In this document: piece by piece, positions 24,566-32,569 of the stretch
How the letters are laid out: every line of letters begins with the position of its first letter
Position numbering within the stretch: position 1 is the stretch's first letter
NCBI GenBank assembly: GCA_002361235.1
Contig: DESI01000007.1
Span: forward strand, 1 to 64,000
DNA length: 64,000 nt
Direction: 5' to 3'
Origin: Porphyromonadaceae bacterium UBA3318
GTDB lineage: Bacteria > Bacteroidota > Bacteroidia > Bacteroidales > Muribaculaceae
Program-made: the position numbers and the translations under genes
The notes under the pieces: model-generated
Database searches by the model: none
Told to the model about the DNA's origin: nothing
What the model saw: only the letters and a program-made list of their open reading frames with translations

Positions 24566-25899
24566 GAGAAAAAGAATTCCTGCCGCAGATAGCGGAACGA
24601 CTCGGCATAGCCGAACTTAACGATATGCAGAAACGGATGATGGCCACGGCCGGACAGGCCAAGGACATCATATTGCTGTCGCCCACGGGAACGGGCAAGA
24701 CACTGGCGTTCATACTGCCGATGCTGAAGATACTGCGTCCGGCCACGGGGCGCATCCAGGCGGTGGTGATTGCGCCGAGCCGCGAGCTGGTGATGCAGAT
24801 AGCCGGTGTGCTTCAGAAGATAGGCGCCGGCATGAAGACCACGCCGCTGTACGGCGGCCATAAGTTCGAGGACGAGGAGAACTCGCTGAAGGCCGGAACG
24901 GACATCGTGGTGGCAACGCCCGGACGTCTGTTGGACCACATAAACCGCCGCACCATCGACGTGCTGCCGACCAGGATACTGGTGCTGGACGAGTTCGACA
25001 AATCGCTGGAACTCGGTTTCGAGACCGAGATGAAGAAGATAGTGAACCGTCTGAAGAACGTGAGCCACACCATACTTACATCGGCCACACGCGCCGTGGA
25101 CCTGCCGGCGTTCCTGAACCTTGAGAATCCGTTGACCCTCGACTTTTTAGGCGGCAACGAGGATGTGCGCAGCCGCACGCGCGTGCATCGTGTCGATTCC
25201 GACGGCAAGGACAAGTTGCAGACCCTCCGCACCCTGATAGCCAACATCACCATGCCCGACGGAGAGTATTCGCGCAGCATAATATTCGTGAACCATCGCG
25301 AGAGCGCCGAGCGTGTATATGAATACCTGCGTCGGGAGAATGTGCCGTGCGTGCTGTATCACGGCGCGCTGGACCAGCGTGACCGCGAGACGGCACTGGC
25401 GCAGTTCAACAGCGGCGTGCGTCCCGTGATGGTATCGACCGACCTCGCCGCACGAGGCCTCGACATAGAGGGCGTGAAGTCGATAATACATTATCATCAG
25501 CCGCTCAGCGCCGAGACTTACACCCACCGCAACGGACGTACCGCCCGCGTGCAGGCCGAAGGCGACATCTATGTGCTTGTGGGGCCCGACGAGTCGGTGA
25601 AGGAATACATTGACTTCGACGACACCCGATGGCTTGACCCGGAGGTGAAGCTGCCCGAGCGACCCATGCAGGAGACGCTGTATTTCGGCGCCGGCAGGAA
25701 GGAGAAGCTGTCGAAGGGCGACATCCTCGGCTTCTTGGTGAAGGAATGCGGACTGCAGCCCGATCAGATCGGCGTTATAGACGTGAAGGACCATTTCGCG
25801 CTGGCTGCGGTGAGGACTGACCGTATCGGCGAACTGCTGCAGAAGATGAAGGGCGCCAAGATCAAGGGGGAGCGGCGTCAGGTGTCGGTCATTAAGTGA
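24562..25899 (+). CDS. DEAD-box RNA helicase with DbpA-type C-terminal domain
   Basis: A 445-residue helicase starting MREKEFLPQIAERLG. The ATG overlaps the recG stop; an upstream TTG at 24547 is less likely. Motifs: SPTGTGKTLAF (I), VIAPSREL (Ia), VLDEFDKSLELGF (II, DEFD instead of DEAD), TSATRAV (III), STDLAARGLDIEGV (V), YTHRNGRTAR (VI). The last roughly 70 residues (KGDILGFLVKECGLQPDQIGVIDVKDHFALAAV) match the DbpA/CsdA RNA-binding domain, which in DbpA docks the enzyme to 23S rRNA. A role in ribosome assembly is the best inference. Confidence 0.9.
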   Translation: MREKEFLPQIAERLGIAELNDMQKRMMATAGQAKDIILLSPTGTGKTLAFILPMLKILRPATGRIQAVVIAPSRELVMQIAGVLQKIGAGMKTTPLYGGHKFEDEENSLKAGTDIVVATPGRLLDHINRRTIDVLPTRILVLDEFDKSLELGFETEMKKIVNRLKNVSHTILTSATRAVDLPAFLNLENPLTLDFLGGNEDVRSRTRVHRVDSDGKDKLQTLRTLIANITMPDGEYSRSIIFVNHRESAERVYEYLRRENVPCVLYHGALDQRDRETALAQFNSGVRPVMVSTDLAARGLDIEGVKSIIHYHQPLSAETYTHRNGRTARVQAEGDIYVLVGPDESVKEYIDFDDTRWLDPEVKLPERPMQETLYFGAGRKEKLSKGDILGFLVKECGLQPDQIGVIDVKDHFALAAVRTDRIGELLQKMKGAKIKGERRQVSVIK

Positions 25900-26124
25900 C
25901 GCGGGACCGAAATCCGTAATAAAAAGTGGGTAATGTCCGTGTGGCATAGCCGTTAAATAACCGTTAATAAGACTGCAAAACAAGATTAAAAATGGCACAA
26001 AAGGCGAGTTTTTGAGAATTTTTTTTTAATTTTGCAGAATTATATGGTCGTAAGGTCATAATGATTGATACCCGTACATTGGTATTGAAGAAAATTAGTA
26101 ATACAGTATATCATAACAAACACG

Positions 26125-29100
26125 ATGAGCAAGGAAAAGAAATTTCTGACGTGCGACGGCAACCAGGCCGCAGCGCACATCAGCTACATGTTCAGCGAAG
26201 TAGCCGCCATCTATCCCATCACTCCGTCGTCGACGATGGCGGAGTATGTGGACGACTGGTCGGCAGCCGGCCGTAAAAACATCTTCGGCGAGACGGTGAT
26301 GGTACAGGAGATGCAGAGCGAGGCAGGCGCCGCCGGTGCCGTGCACGGCTCGCTGCAGGCAGGCGCGCTGACCACCACCTACACCGCATCGCAGGGTCTC
26401 CTGCTGATGATTCCGAACATGTATAAGATAGCAGGCGAGCTGCTGCCCTGCGTGTTCCATGTATCGGCACGTACGCTGGCCAGCCATGCGCTGAGCATCT
26501 TCGGCGACCACCAGGATATCTACGCCACCCGTCAGACCGGCTTCGCAATGTTCTGCGAGGGTTCCGTACAGGAGGTGATGGATCTGGCAGCCGTTGCACA
26601 TCTGTCGGCCATCAAGGGCCGCGTTCCCTTCGTCAACTTCTTCGACGGCTTCCGCACCAGCCACGAGATCCAGAAGATCGAGGCGCTGAGCGAGGAAGAC
26701 CTGGCCCCGCTGGTGGATCAGAAGGCCCTGGCCGAGTTCCGCGAGCGCGCGCTGAATCCCGATAAGCCCGTGGCACGCGGTATGGCCGAGAACGGCGATA
26801 TCTTCTTCCAGCACCGCGAGGCAAGCAACAAATATTACGACGCCATCCCCGAGATCGTAGAGGAATACATCAAGGAGATGAACAAGCTGACAGGCCGCAA
26901 CTACGGACTGTTCGACTACTATGGCGATCCCGAGGCCGAGCGTGTCATCATCGCCATGGGTTCGGTTACCCAGGCCGCTCAGGAAACCGTTGACTATCTC
27001 CGCGCCAAGGGCGAGAAGGTGGGTCTGGTGAGCGTGCACCTGTATCGTCCCTTCAGCGCCAAGCATTTTCTGGCAGCCGTGCCCGCAACGGCCAAGAAAA
27101 TCGCCGTGCTGGACCGCACCAAGGAGCCCGGAGCGAACGGCGAGCCCCTCTACCTCGACGTCAAGGATGTGTTCTACGGCAAGGAGAACGCCCCGGTTAT
27201 CGTAGGCGGCCGCTACGGTCTGTCGTCCAAGGACACCACGCCCGCACAGCTCGTGCAGGTTTACGAGAACCTGAAGGCCGACGCTCCCCGCAACGGCTTC
27301 ACCATCGGCATCGAGGATGACGTGACAAACCTGTCGCTCCCCGTCACCGCCGAGATCAACACCGGCAACAAGGGTATGTTCCAGGCCAAGTTCTTCGGCT
27401 TAGGTGCCGACGGTACCGTAGGCGCCAACAAGAACTCCGTGAAGATTATCGGTGACAATACCGACAAGTATTGCCAGGCATACTTCGCATACGACTCGAA
27501 GAAGTCGGGCGGTTTCACCTGCTCGCACCTCCGCTTCGGCGACGAGCCCATCCGCTCCACATATCTGGTGAACACGCCTAACTTCGTGGCATGCCACGTT
27601 CAGGCCTACCTGCACATGTACGATGTGACACGCGGCCTGCAGAAGGGCGGCACGTTCCTGCTCAACACCATCTGGGAGGGCGAGGAACTGGCCAAGAACC
27701 TGCCCAACAAGGTTAAGCGTTTCTTCGCACAGAACGACATCACCGTATATTACATCAACGCCACCAAGATTGCACAGGAGATAGGTCTGGGCAACCGCAC
27801 CAACACCATCCTGCAGTCGGCGTTCTTCCGCATCACCGAGGTTATCCCCGTTGACCTGGCCATAGAGCAGATGAAGAAATTCATCGTGAAGTCCTACGGC
27901 AAGAAGGGCGAGAACATCGTGAACATGAACTATGCGGCCGTAGACCGCGGCGGCGAGTACAAGAAGCTGGATGTGGATCCCGCATGGGCTACGCTGGCCG
28001 ATGACGCTCCCACGGCTGCTCCGGCTCCCGAGTTCATCGAGACTGTGGTTCGCCCCATGAACGCACAGGACGGCGACCTGCTGCCCGTCAGCAAGTTTGT
28101 CGACAACCCCGACGGCACATGGGAGCAGGGCACCGCAGCCTACGAGAAGCGCGGTGTGGCTGCATTCGTTCCCGAATGGGATTCCGAGAACTGTATACAG
28201 TGTAACAAGTGTTCGTACGTGTGTCCTCACGCTGCCATCCGTCCGTTCGTCCTGGACGCTGAGGAGATGAAGGCAGCGCCGTTTGGCGAGGATGCAACCA
28301 TCCCGGCTATCGGCAAGACATTCACCGGAATGCGCTTCCGCCAGCAGGTTGACGTGATGGACTGCCTCGGTTGCGGCAACTGCGTCAACGTATGTCCCGG
28401 CAAGAAGGGCAACAAGGCTCTGAGCATGAGGCCCTTCGAGACCCAGGAGGCTCAGGATGTAAACTGGGAGTGGCTTGTCAAGAACGTAAAGAGCAAGGCC
28501 GACCTGGTAGACGTGAAGCTGAACGCCAAGAACAGCCAGTTCGCACAGCCTCTGTTCGAGTTCTCGGGCGCTTGCTCGGGTTGCGGCGAGACTCCGTACG
28601 TCAAGCTGATCACTCAGCTGTTCGGTGCCAACGAGATCGTGGCCAACGCTACGGGTTGCTCGTCAATCTACTCCGGTTCCGCACCCTCCACGCCTTACAC
28701 CACCGACGAGAACGGTCACGGTCCCGCATGGGCCAACTCGCTGTTCGAGGACTTCTGTGAGTACGGCCTGGGTATGTACATCGCATACGAGAAGCTTCGC
28801 AAGCGCGCAGAGGCAGTGGCAGAGGAGATCGTCGCCAAGGCAGACGCACCCGAGGCTCTGAAGGCCGCCGCTCAGGACTGGCTGGACAACAAGGACGACC
28901 TGAAGCTGTCGCAGATCAAGGGCGAGGCCCTGAAGGCAGAGGCAGCCAAGGGCGCTGCAGCAGGTTGCGAACTGTGCAAGACGCTGGACAGCATGGCCAA
29001 CTACCTGACCAAGCGCAGCCAGTGGATCATCGGCGGTGACGGCGCAAGCTACGACATCGGCTTCGGCGGTCTGGACCACGTGATCGCATCGGGCAAGAAC

Positions 29101-29718
29101 GTGAACATCCTGGTGCTCGACACCGAGGTTTACTCCAACACCGGCGGTCAGAGTTCGAAGTCCACGCCTATTGGCGCCATCGCCAAGTTTGCCGCTGCCG
29201 GCAAGCGCATCCGCAAGAAGGACCTCGGTCTGATCGCAACCACCTACGGTTACGTTTACGTTGCACAGGTGGCCATGGGCGCCGACAACGCACAGACTCT
29301 GAAGGCACTGCGCGAGGCCGAGGCTTACGACGGTCCGTCGCTGGTGATCGCATACGCTCCCTGTATCAACCACGGTATCAAGAAGGGTATGGGTCTGAGC
29401 CAGGAGGAAGAGAGACTGGCCGTAGAATGCGGTTACTGGCATCTGTGGCGTTACAACCCCGAGGCCGAGGCCGCAGGACAGAATCCCTTCTCGCTCGACA
29501 GCAAGGAGCCTGACTGGGATAAGTTCGTAGACTTCCTGAAGGGCGAGGTTCGTTTCGCATCGCTTGTAAAGATGTATCCGCAGCAGGCCGAGGAGCTGTT
29601 CCAGGCTTGTAAGGACAACGCTCAGTGGCGTTACAACAACTACAAGCGTCTGGCCGCCCAGAACTGGGGCAAGGATCCCGAGCTGACACCCGAGGAGGAG
29701 GCACTCCGCAAGAACTGA
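26125..29718 (+). CDS. nifJ: Pyruvate:ferredoxin (flavodoxin) oxidoreductase
   Basis: A 1197-residue single-chain PFOR that converts pyruvate and CoA to acetyl-CoA and CO2 with reduced ferredoxin, central to anaerobic Bacteroidales fermentation. The N-terminal ThDP-binding part starts CDGNQAAAHISYMFSEVAAIYPITPSSTMAE. The 8Fe ferredoxin domain has CIQCNKCSYVCPHAA (from about Cys690) and CLGCGNCVNVCPG (from about Cys747). The proximal cluster CSGCGETPYVK (about 817) and the GDGASYDIGFGGLDH ThDP region follow. Length is standard. A TAATTTTG -7-like box is at 26027-26034, without a clear -33 partner. It is a single gene ended by a strong terminator. Confidence 0.97.
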   Translation: MSKEKKFLTCDGNQAAAHISYMFSEVAAIYPITPSSTMAEYVDDWSAAGRKNIFGETVMVQEMQSEAGAAGAVHGSLQAGALTTTYTASQGLLLMIPNMYKIAGELLPCVFHVSARTLASHALSIFGDHQDIYATRQTGFAMFCEGSVQEVMDLAAVAHLSAIKGRVPFVNFFDGFRTSHEIQKIEALSEEDLAPLVDQKALAEFRERALNPDKPVARGMAENGDIFFQHREASNKYYDAIPEIVEEYIKEMNKLTGRNYGLFDYYGDPEAERVIIAMGSVTQAAQETVDYLRAKGEKVGLVSVHLYRPFSAKHFLAAVPATAKKIAVLDRTKEPGANGEPLYLDVKDVFYGKENAPVIVGGRYGLSSKDTTPAQLVQVYENLKADAPRNGFTIGIEDDVTNLSLPVTAEINTGNKGMFQAKFFGLGADGTVGANKNSVKIIGDNTDKYCQAYFAYDSKKSGGFTCSHLRFGDEPIRSTYLVNTPNFVACHVQAYLHMYDVTRGLQKGGTFLLNTIWEGEELAKNLPNKVKRFFAQNDITVYYINATKIAQEIGLGNRTNTILQSAFFRITEVIPVDLAIEQMKKFIVKSYGKKGENIVNMNYAAVDRGGEYKKLDVDPAWATLADDAPTAAPAPEFIETVVRPMNAQDGDLLPVSKFVDNPDGTWEQGTAAYEKRGVAAFVPEWDSENCIQCNKCSYVCPHAAIRPFVLDAEEMKAAPFGEDATIPAIGKTFTGMRFRQQVDVMDCLGCGNCVNVCPGKKGNKALSMRPFETQEAQDVNWEWLVKNVKSKADLVDVKLNAKNSQFAQPLFEFSGACSGCGETPYVKLITQLFGANEIVANATGCSSIYSGSAPSTPYTTDENGHGPAWANSLFEDFCEYGLGMYIAYEKLRKRAEAVAEEIVAKADAPEALKAAAQDWLDNKDDLKLSQIKGEALKAEAAKGAAAGCELCKTLDSMANYLTKRSQWIIGGDGASYDIGFGGLDHVIASGKNVNILVLDTEVYSNTGGQSSKSTPIGAIAKFAAAGKRIRKKDLGLIATTYGYVYVAQVAMGADNAQTLKALREAEAYDGPSLVIAYAPCINHGIKKGMGLSQEEERLAVECGYWHLWRYNPEAEAAGQNPFSLDSKEPDWDKFVDFLKGEVRFASLVKMYPQQAEELFQACKDNAQWRYNNYKRLAAQNWGKDPELTPEEEALRKN

Positions 29719-29756
29719 TTGCTGACAGCGACTGAATACGCTGATAGCGAATAAAT

Positions 29757-29796
29757 AAAGAAATTCCGCGCCGGGAGCCGGCGCGGAATTTCTTTA
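29757..29796 (+). terminator. Bidirectional terminator after nifJ
   Basis: Perfect 18-base arms (29757-29774 and 29778-29795) close on a GAG loop. They carry A-rich and T-rich flanks, so the hairpin can end nifJ on the plus strand and the SIMPL gene on the minus strand. A further AAAGGCCTTTAAGGCCTTT palindrome follows at about 29806-29825. Confidence 0.9.
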
Positions 29797-29851
29797 TCTT
29801 GACTTAAAGGCCTTTAAGGCCTTTAAAGACTCTAAGGTCCCCACAGCCTTA

Positions 29852-30580
29852 TCAGTCCTTCAGGTAGTACTCGATGGTGGAGACTACGCGCACATTCTTG
29901 ATGTAGGGGGTGTACTGATCGCGGTCGTCGATGCTGAACTGGCCCTGGGAGGCCGATTTGATTTTGCCCAGCTTCGACTTGGAGTCCTGGGCGAACTTCC
30001 GGGCGGCCTTGCGGGCGTTCTTGGTGGCGTCGGCCACCATGTCGGGCTTGATCTCGTTCAGCCCCGTAAACTCGTACAGCGTCTGGTAATTGTAATCGCC
30101 GGCCACGATGGCTATGCCCTGCGACATCAGTTCGGTCAGCTTGTTCATCAGCTTGTTCACCTTCTCTACCTGGTCCGAAGTCACTACCACCACGGTGGTG
30201 ACGTTATAGCGGAAGGGAGCCGGGTTGCCGCCGTAGTTGTCGGCCTGCATATCCTGTACTTTCGGCGCGTTGACATTGTATTCCTTCTCGCTGATGCCGT
30301 TGGCGCGCAGGAACTTCACGATGGCCGAGTCGGTGGCCTGCACCTGCTGATACAGGGCCGTCAGGTCGTTGCCTACGGCTTTGCTCACGATGGGCCATGT
30401 CACCTTGTTGGCCATTACCTCGCGCTCGCTGAGACCGCGCACGGTCACCACGCGCGAATTATTGGAGATGCTGCGGATACCGCCGCTGATGAATATTCCC
30501 AACAGCATCAGACCCACGCATATCAGCAGGGCGGGCACCCAGCCGAAAAAGATTCTCCTGTTTCCTTTTTCCTGTTCCAT
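29852..30580 (-). CDS. SIMPL (DUF541) domain protein
   Basis: A 242-residue protein with an N-terminal membrane anchor (about residues 13-35: WVPALLICVGLMLLGIFISGG) and an extracytoplasmic SIMPL domain. The recognisable blocks are VVTVRGLSEREVMANKVTWPI and ATKNARKAARKFAQDSKSKLGKI. SIMPL proteins are periplasmic or surface-anchored, widely conserved, and some are linked to oxidative-stress tolerance; the molecular activity is unknown. It is monocistronic and convergent with nifJ. Confidence 0.88.
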   Translation of the reverse strand: MEQEKGNRRIFFGWVPALLICVGLMLLGIFISGGIRSISNNSRVVTVRGLSEREVMANKVTWPIVSKAVGNDLTALYQQVQATDSAIVKFLRANGISEKEYNVNAPKVQDMQADNYGGNPAPFRYNVTTVVVVTSDQVEKVNKLMNKLTELMSQGIAIVAGDYNYQTLYEFTGLNEIKPDMVADATKNARKAARKFAQDSKSKLGKIKSASQGQFSIDDRDQYTPYIKNVRVVSTIEYYLKD

Positions 30581-30725
30581 AGTTTATGTGTTTTCGATGA
30601 TTAAGTTTGTATTAAGATATGGAATCTAAAATAAAGTTTAATTTATAATTAAACAACTTCAGGGGGCAGAATATGCTCAGAATTGAAGAAAAATGATTAA
30701 ATTTGCGGTGCAAAACGATAAAGAG

Positions 30726-31751
30726 ATGTTAGAGAGGATAGAAACGCTGCGTCAGCAGCTTGCCAACGAAACGGCCGCAACGAAGGAGGCGGTCGAGGAA
30801 TTGCGCATAAAGTACCTGAGCAAGAAAGGTTTGATACCGGCCCTGATGGCTGATTTCCGTACGGTGCCGGCCGAACTGAAGCGTGAGATCGGTCAGAAAA
30901 TCAACGAGCTGAAGAACGAGGCTCAGGAACGCATCAACGCACTGAAGGAAAGTTTCGAAAGCAGCGACGGCGACATAGACGTGGATCTGGACCTGACGCG
31001 CACCGGTACGCCCGTGTCGTGCGGCTCACGCCATCCGCTCACGCTGGTACGCAACGAAATCATATCCATTTTCGGCTCCATGGGCTTCACCATCGCCGAG
31101 GGTCCGGAGATAGAGGACGACTGGCATGTGTTCGAGAGCCTGAACTTCCCGCCCGATCATCCTGCCCGCGACATGCAGGACACCTTCTTTATCGACAGGG
31201 ACAAGGCCGACGTGCTGCTGCGCACGCACACCTCGTCGGTACAGACCCGCACCATGGAGCATACGCAACCACCCATCCGCATAGTATGTCCCGGACGCGT
31301 TTACCGCAACGAGGCAATCTCGGCGCGCGCCCACTGCTTCTTCCATCAGGTTGAGGGCCTGTATATCGACAGGAACGTGTCGATGGCCGACCTGGAGCAG
31401 GTGCTGTTGGGATTCGCACGCCGCATGTTCGGTCCCGACACGCGCATACGTCTGCGTCCCAGCTATTTCCCCTTCACCGAGCCGAGTGCCGAGATGGACA
31501 TCAGCTGCCACATCTGCGGTGGCAAGGGTTGTGCTCTCTGCAAGGGTACGGGATGGGTCGAGATTCTCGGCTGCGGCATGGTAGACCCGAACGTGCTTAA
31601 GAACTGCGGCATAGATCCCGAGGTTTACAGCGGCTACGCATTCGGCATGGGTGTGGAGCGTATCGCCAACCTGAAATACAAGGTGAAGGACCTGCGCCTG
31701 TTCTCCGAAAACGACGTCCGTTTCCTCAAGGAATTCGAATCGGCACACTAA
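30726..31751 (+). CDS. pheS: Phenylalanyl-tRNA synthetase alpha subunit
   Basis: A 341-residue class II synthetase subunit charging tRNA-Phe together with PheT. The N-terminal coiled coil (MLERIETLRQQLANETAATKE) leads into the catalytic domain. The motif-2 region is VYRNEAISARAHCFFHQVEGLYID and motif 3 is GYAFGMGVERIANLKY. The frame is open from 30693, but an upstream TAAATTTG box (30698-30705) would put transcription start after that codon. Homologues begin at the ATG at 30726, so I chose that. A CxxC..CxxC insert (CHICGGKGCALCKGTGW) is the usual Bacteroidetes zinc-type loop. Confidence 0.95.
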   Translation: MLERIETLRQQLANETAATKEAVEELRIKYLSKKGLIPALMADFRTVPAELKREIGQKINELKNEAQERINALKESFESSDGDIDVDLDLTRTGTPVSCGSRHPLTLVRNEIISIFGSMGFTIAEGPEIEDDWHVFESLNFPPDHPARDMQDTFFIDRDKADVLLRTHTSSVQTRTMEHTQPPIRIVCPGRVYRNEAISARAHCFFHQVEGLYIDRNVSMADLEQVLLGFARRMFGPDTRIRLRPSYFPFTEPSAEMDISCHICGGKGCALCKGTGWVEILGCGMVDPNVLKNCGIDPEVYSGYAFGMGVERIANLKYKVKDLRLFSENDVRFLKEFESAH

Positions 31752-31781
31752 AGTGTAGTTTACAAAGTCAAAAAAGTTTAG

Positions 31782-31835
31782 AAAGTTAAGATGAATGTGC
31801 AGACGTTTAAAAATCTGCACTGTTATCTTAACTTT
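31782..31835 (+). terminator. Two-part hairpin between pheS and nth
   Basis: AAAGTTAAGAT (31782-31792) with ATCTTAACTTT (31825-31835) and GTGCAGA (31797-31803) with TCTGCAC (31814-31820) form one long interrupted stem followed by TTcaactTT. It probably ends pheS transcription. Confidence 0.75.
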
Positions 31836-31870
31836 TTCAACTTTATAAACTCTTTCAACCCATTAAACGC

Positions 31871-32563
31871 ATGACCATAAAGGATAGATACGCCAGGGTG
31901 CTGGAGACGTTCGCAGCCACTATTCCCGAGCCGCAGACGGAGTTGCATTACGACAACCCGTATCAGCTGCTGTTAGCCGTGATACTGTCCGCGCAATGCA
32001 CCGACAAGCGTATCAACATGGTCACGCCGGCCCTGTTCAACCGCTTCCCGACGGTTCATGACCTTGCGGCCGCCACGCCGGAGGATGTATATCCCTACAT
32101 ACGGTCGGTGACGTATCCCAACGCCAAAAGCAAGTCGCTGGTCAAGGTCGCGCAGCGTCTGGTCGAGGAATTCGGCGGCGAGATACCCAAGGACATAGAC
32201 ACGCTGGTGACATTGCCGGGAGTAGGGCGCAAGACGGCCAACGTGATGCTGGCAGTGCTATGGAACGAAGCCGCGATGCCCGTGGACACGCACGTGTTCC
32301 GAGTCAGCAACCGCATCGGACTGACCAATAATTCCAAGACACCGTTATCCACGGAGAAGACCCTCTGTAAGAACATAGCGCCCGAGCTGTTGCCCAAGGC
32401 GCATCACTGGCTTATACTGCATGGCCGCTACGTCTGCAAGGCGCGCACCCCCGACTGCTACGGCTGTCTCATTTCCGACTACTGCAAATCCTATCCCCGC
32501 TTCCTGAAGGAACTCGAATCGAAATCCGCCACCAAATCGAAGCAGCAAAAGAAGGGGATGTAG
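31871..32563 (+). CDS. nth: Endonuclease III
   Basis: A 230-residue DNA glycosylase/AP lyase that removes oxidised pyrimidines in base-excision repair. The helix-hairpin-helix is LPGVGRKTANVMLAV with the catalytic lysine in GRKTA. The catalytic aspartate is in PVDTHVFRVSNRIGL. The 4Fe-4S site CKARTPDCYGCLISDYC has the exact C-x6-C-x2-C-x5-C spacing. The C terminus ends with a short lysine/serine-rich tail. It is convergent with the GH3 gene, only 6 bases between stops, with no room for a terminator. Confidence 0.96.
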   Translation: MTIKDRYARVLETFAATIPEPQTELHYDNPYQLLLAVILSAQCTDKRINMVTPALFNRFPTVHDLAAATPEDVYPYIRSVTYPNAKSKSLVKVAQRLVEEFGGEIPKDIDTLVTLPGVGRKTANVMLAVLWNEAAMPVDTHVFRVSNRIGLTNNSKTPLSTEKTLCKNIAPELLPKAHHWLILHGRYVCKARTPDCYGCLISDYCKSYPRFLKELESKSATKSKQQKKGM

Positions 32564-32569
32564 ATGCGG

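Noticed and set aside
26001..26034. Full consensus promoter before nifJ
   Set aside because: TAATTTTG is present at 26027-26034, but the nearest TTTG is only 12 bases upstream instead of 19-21, so I do not list it as a promoter.
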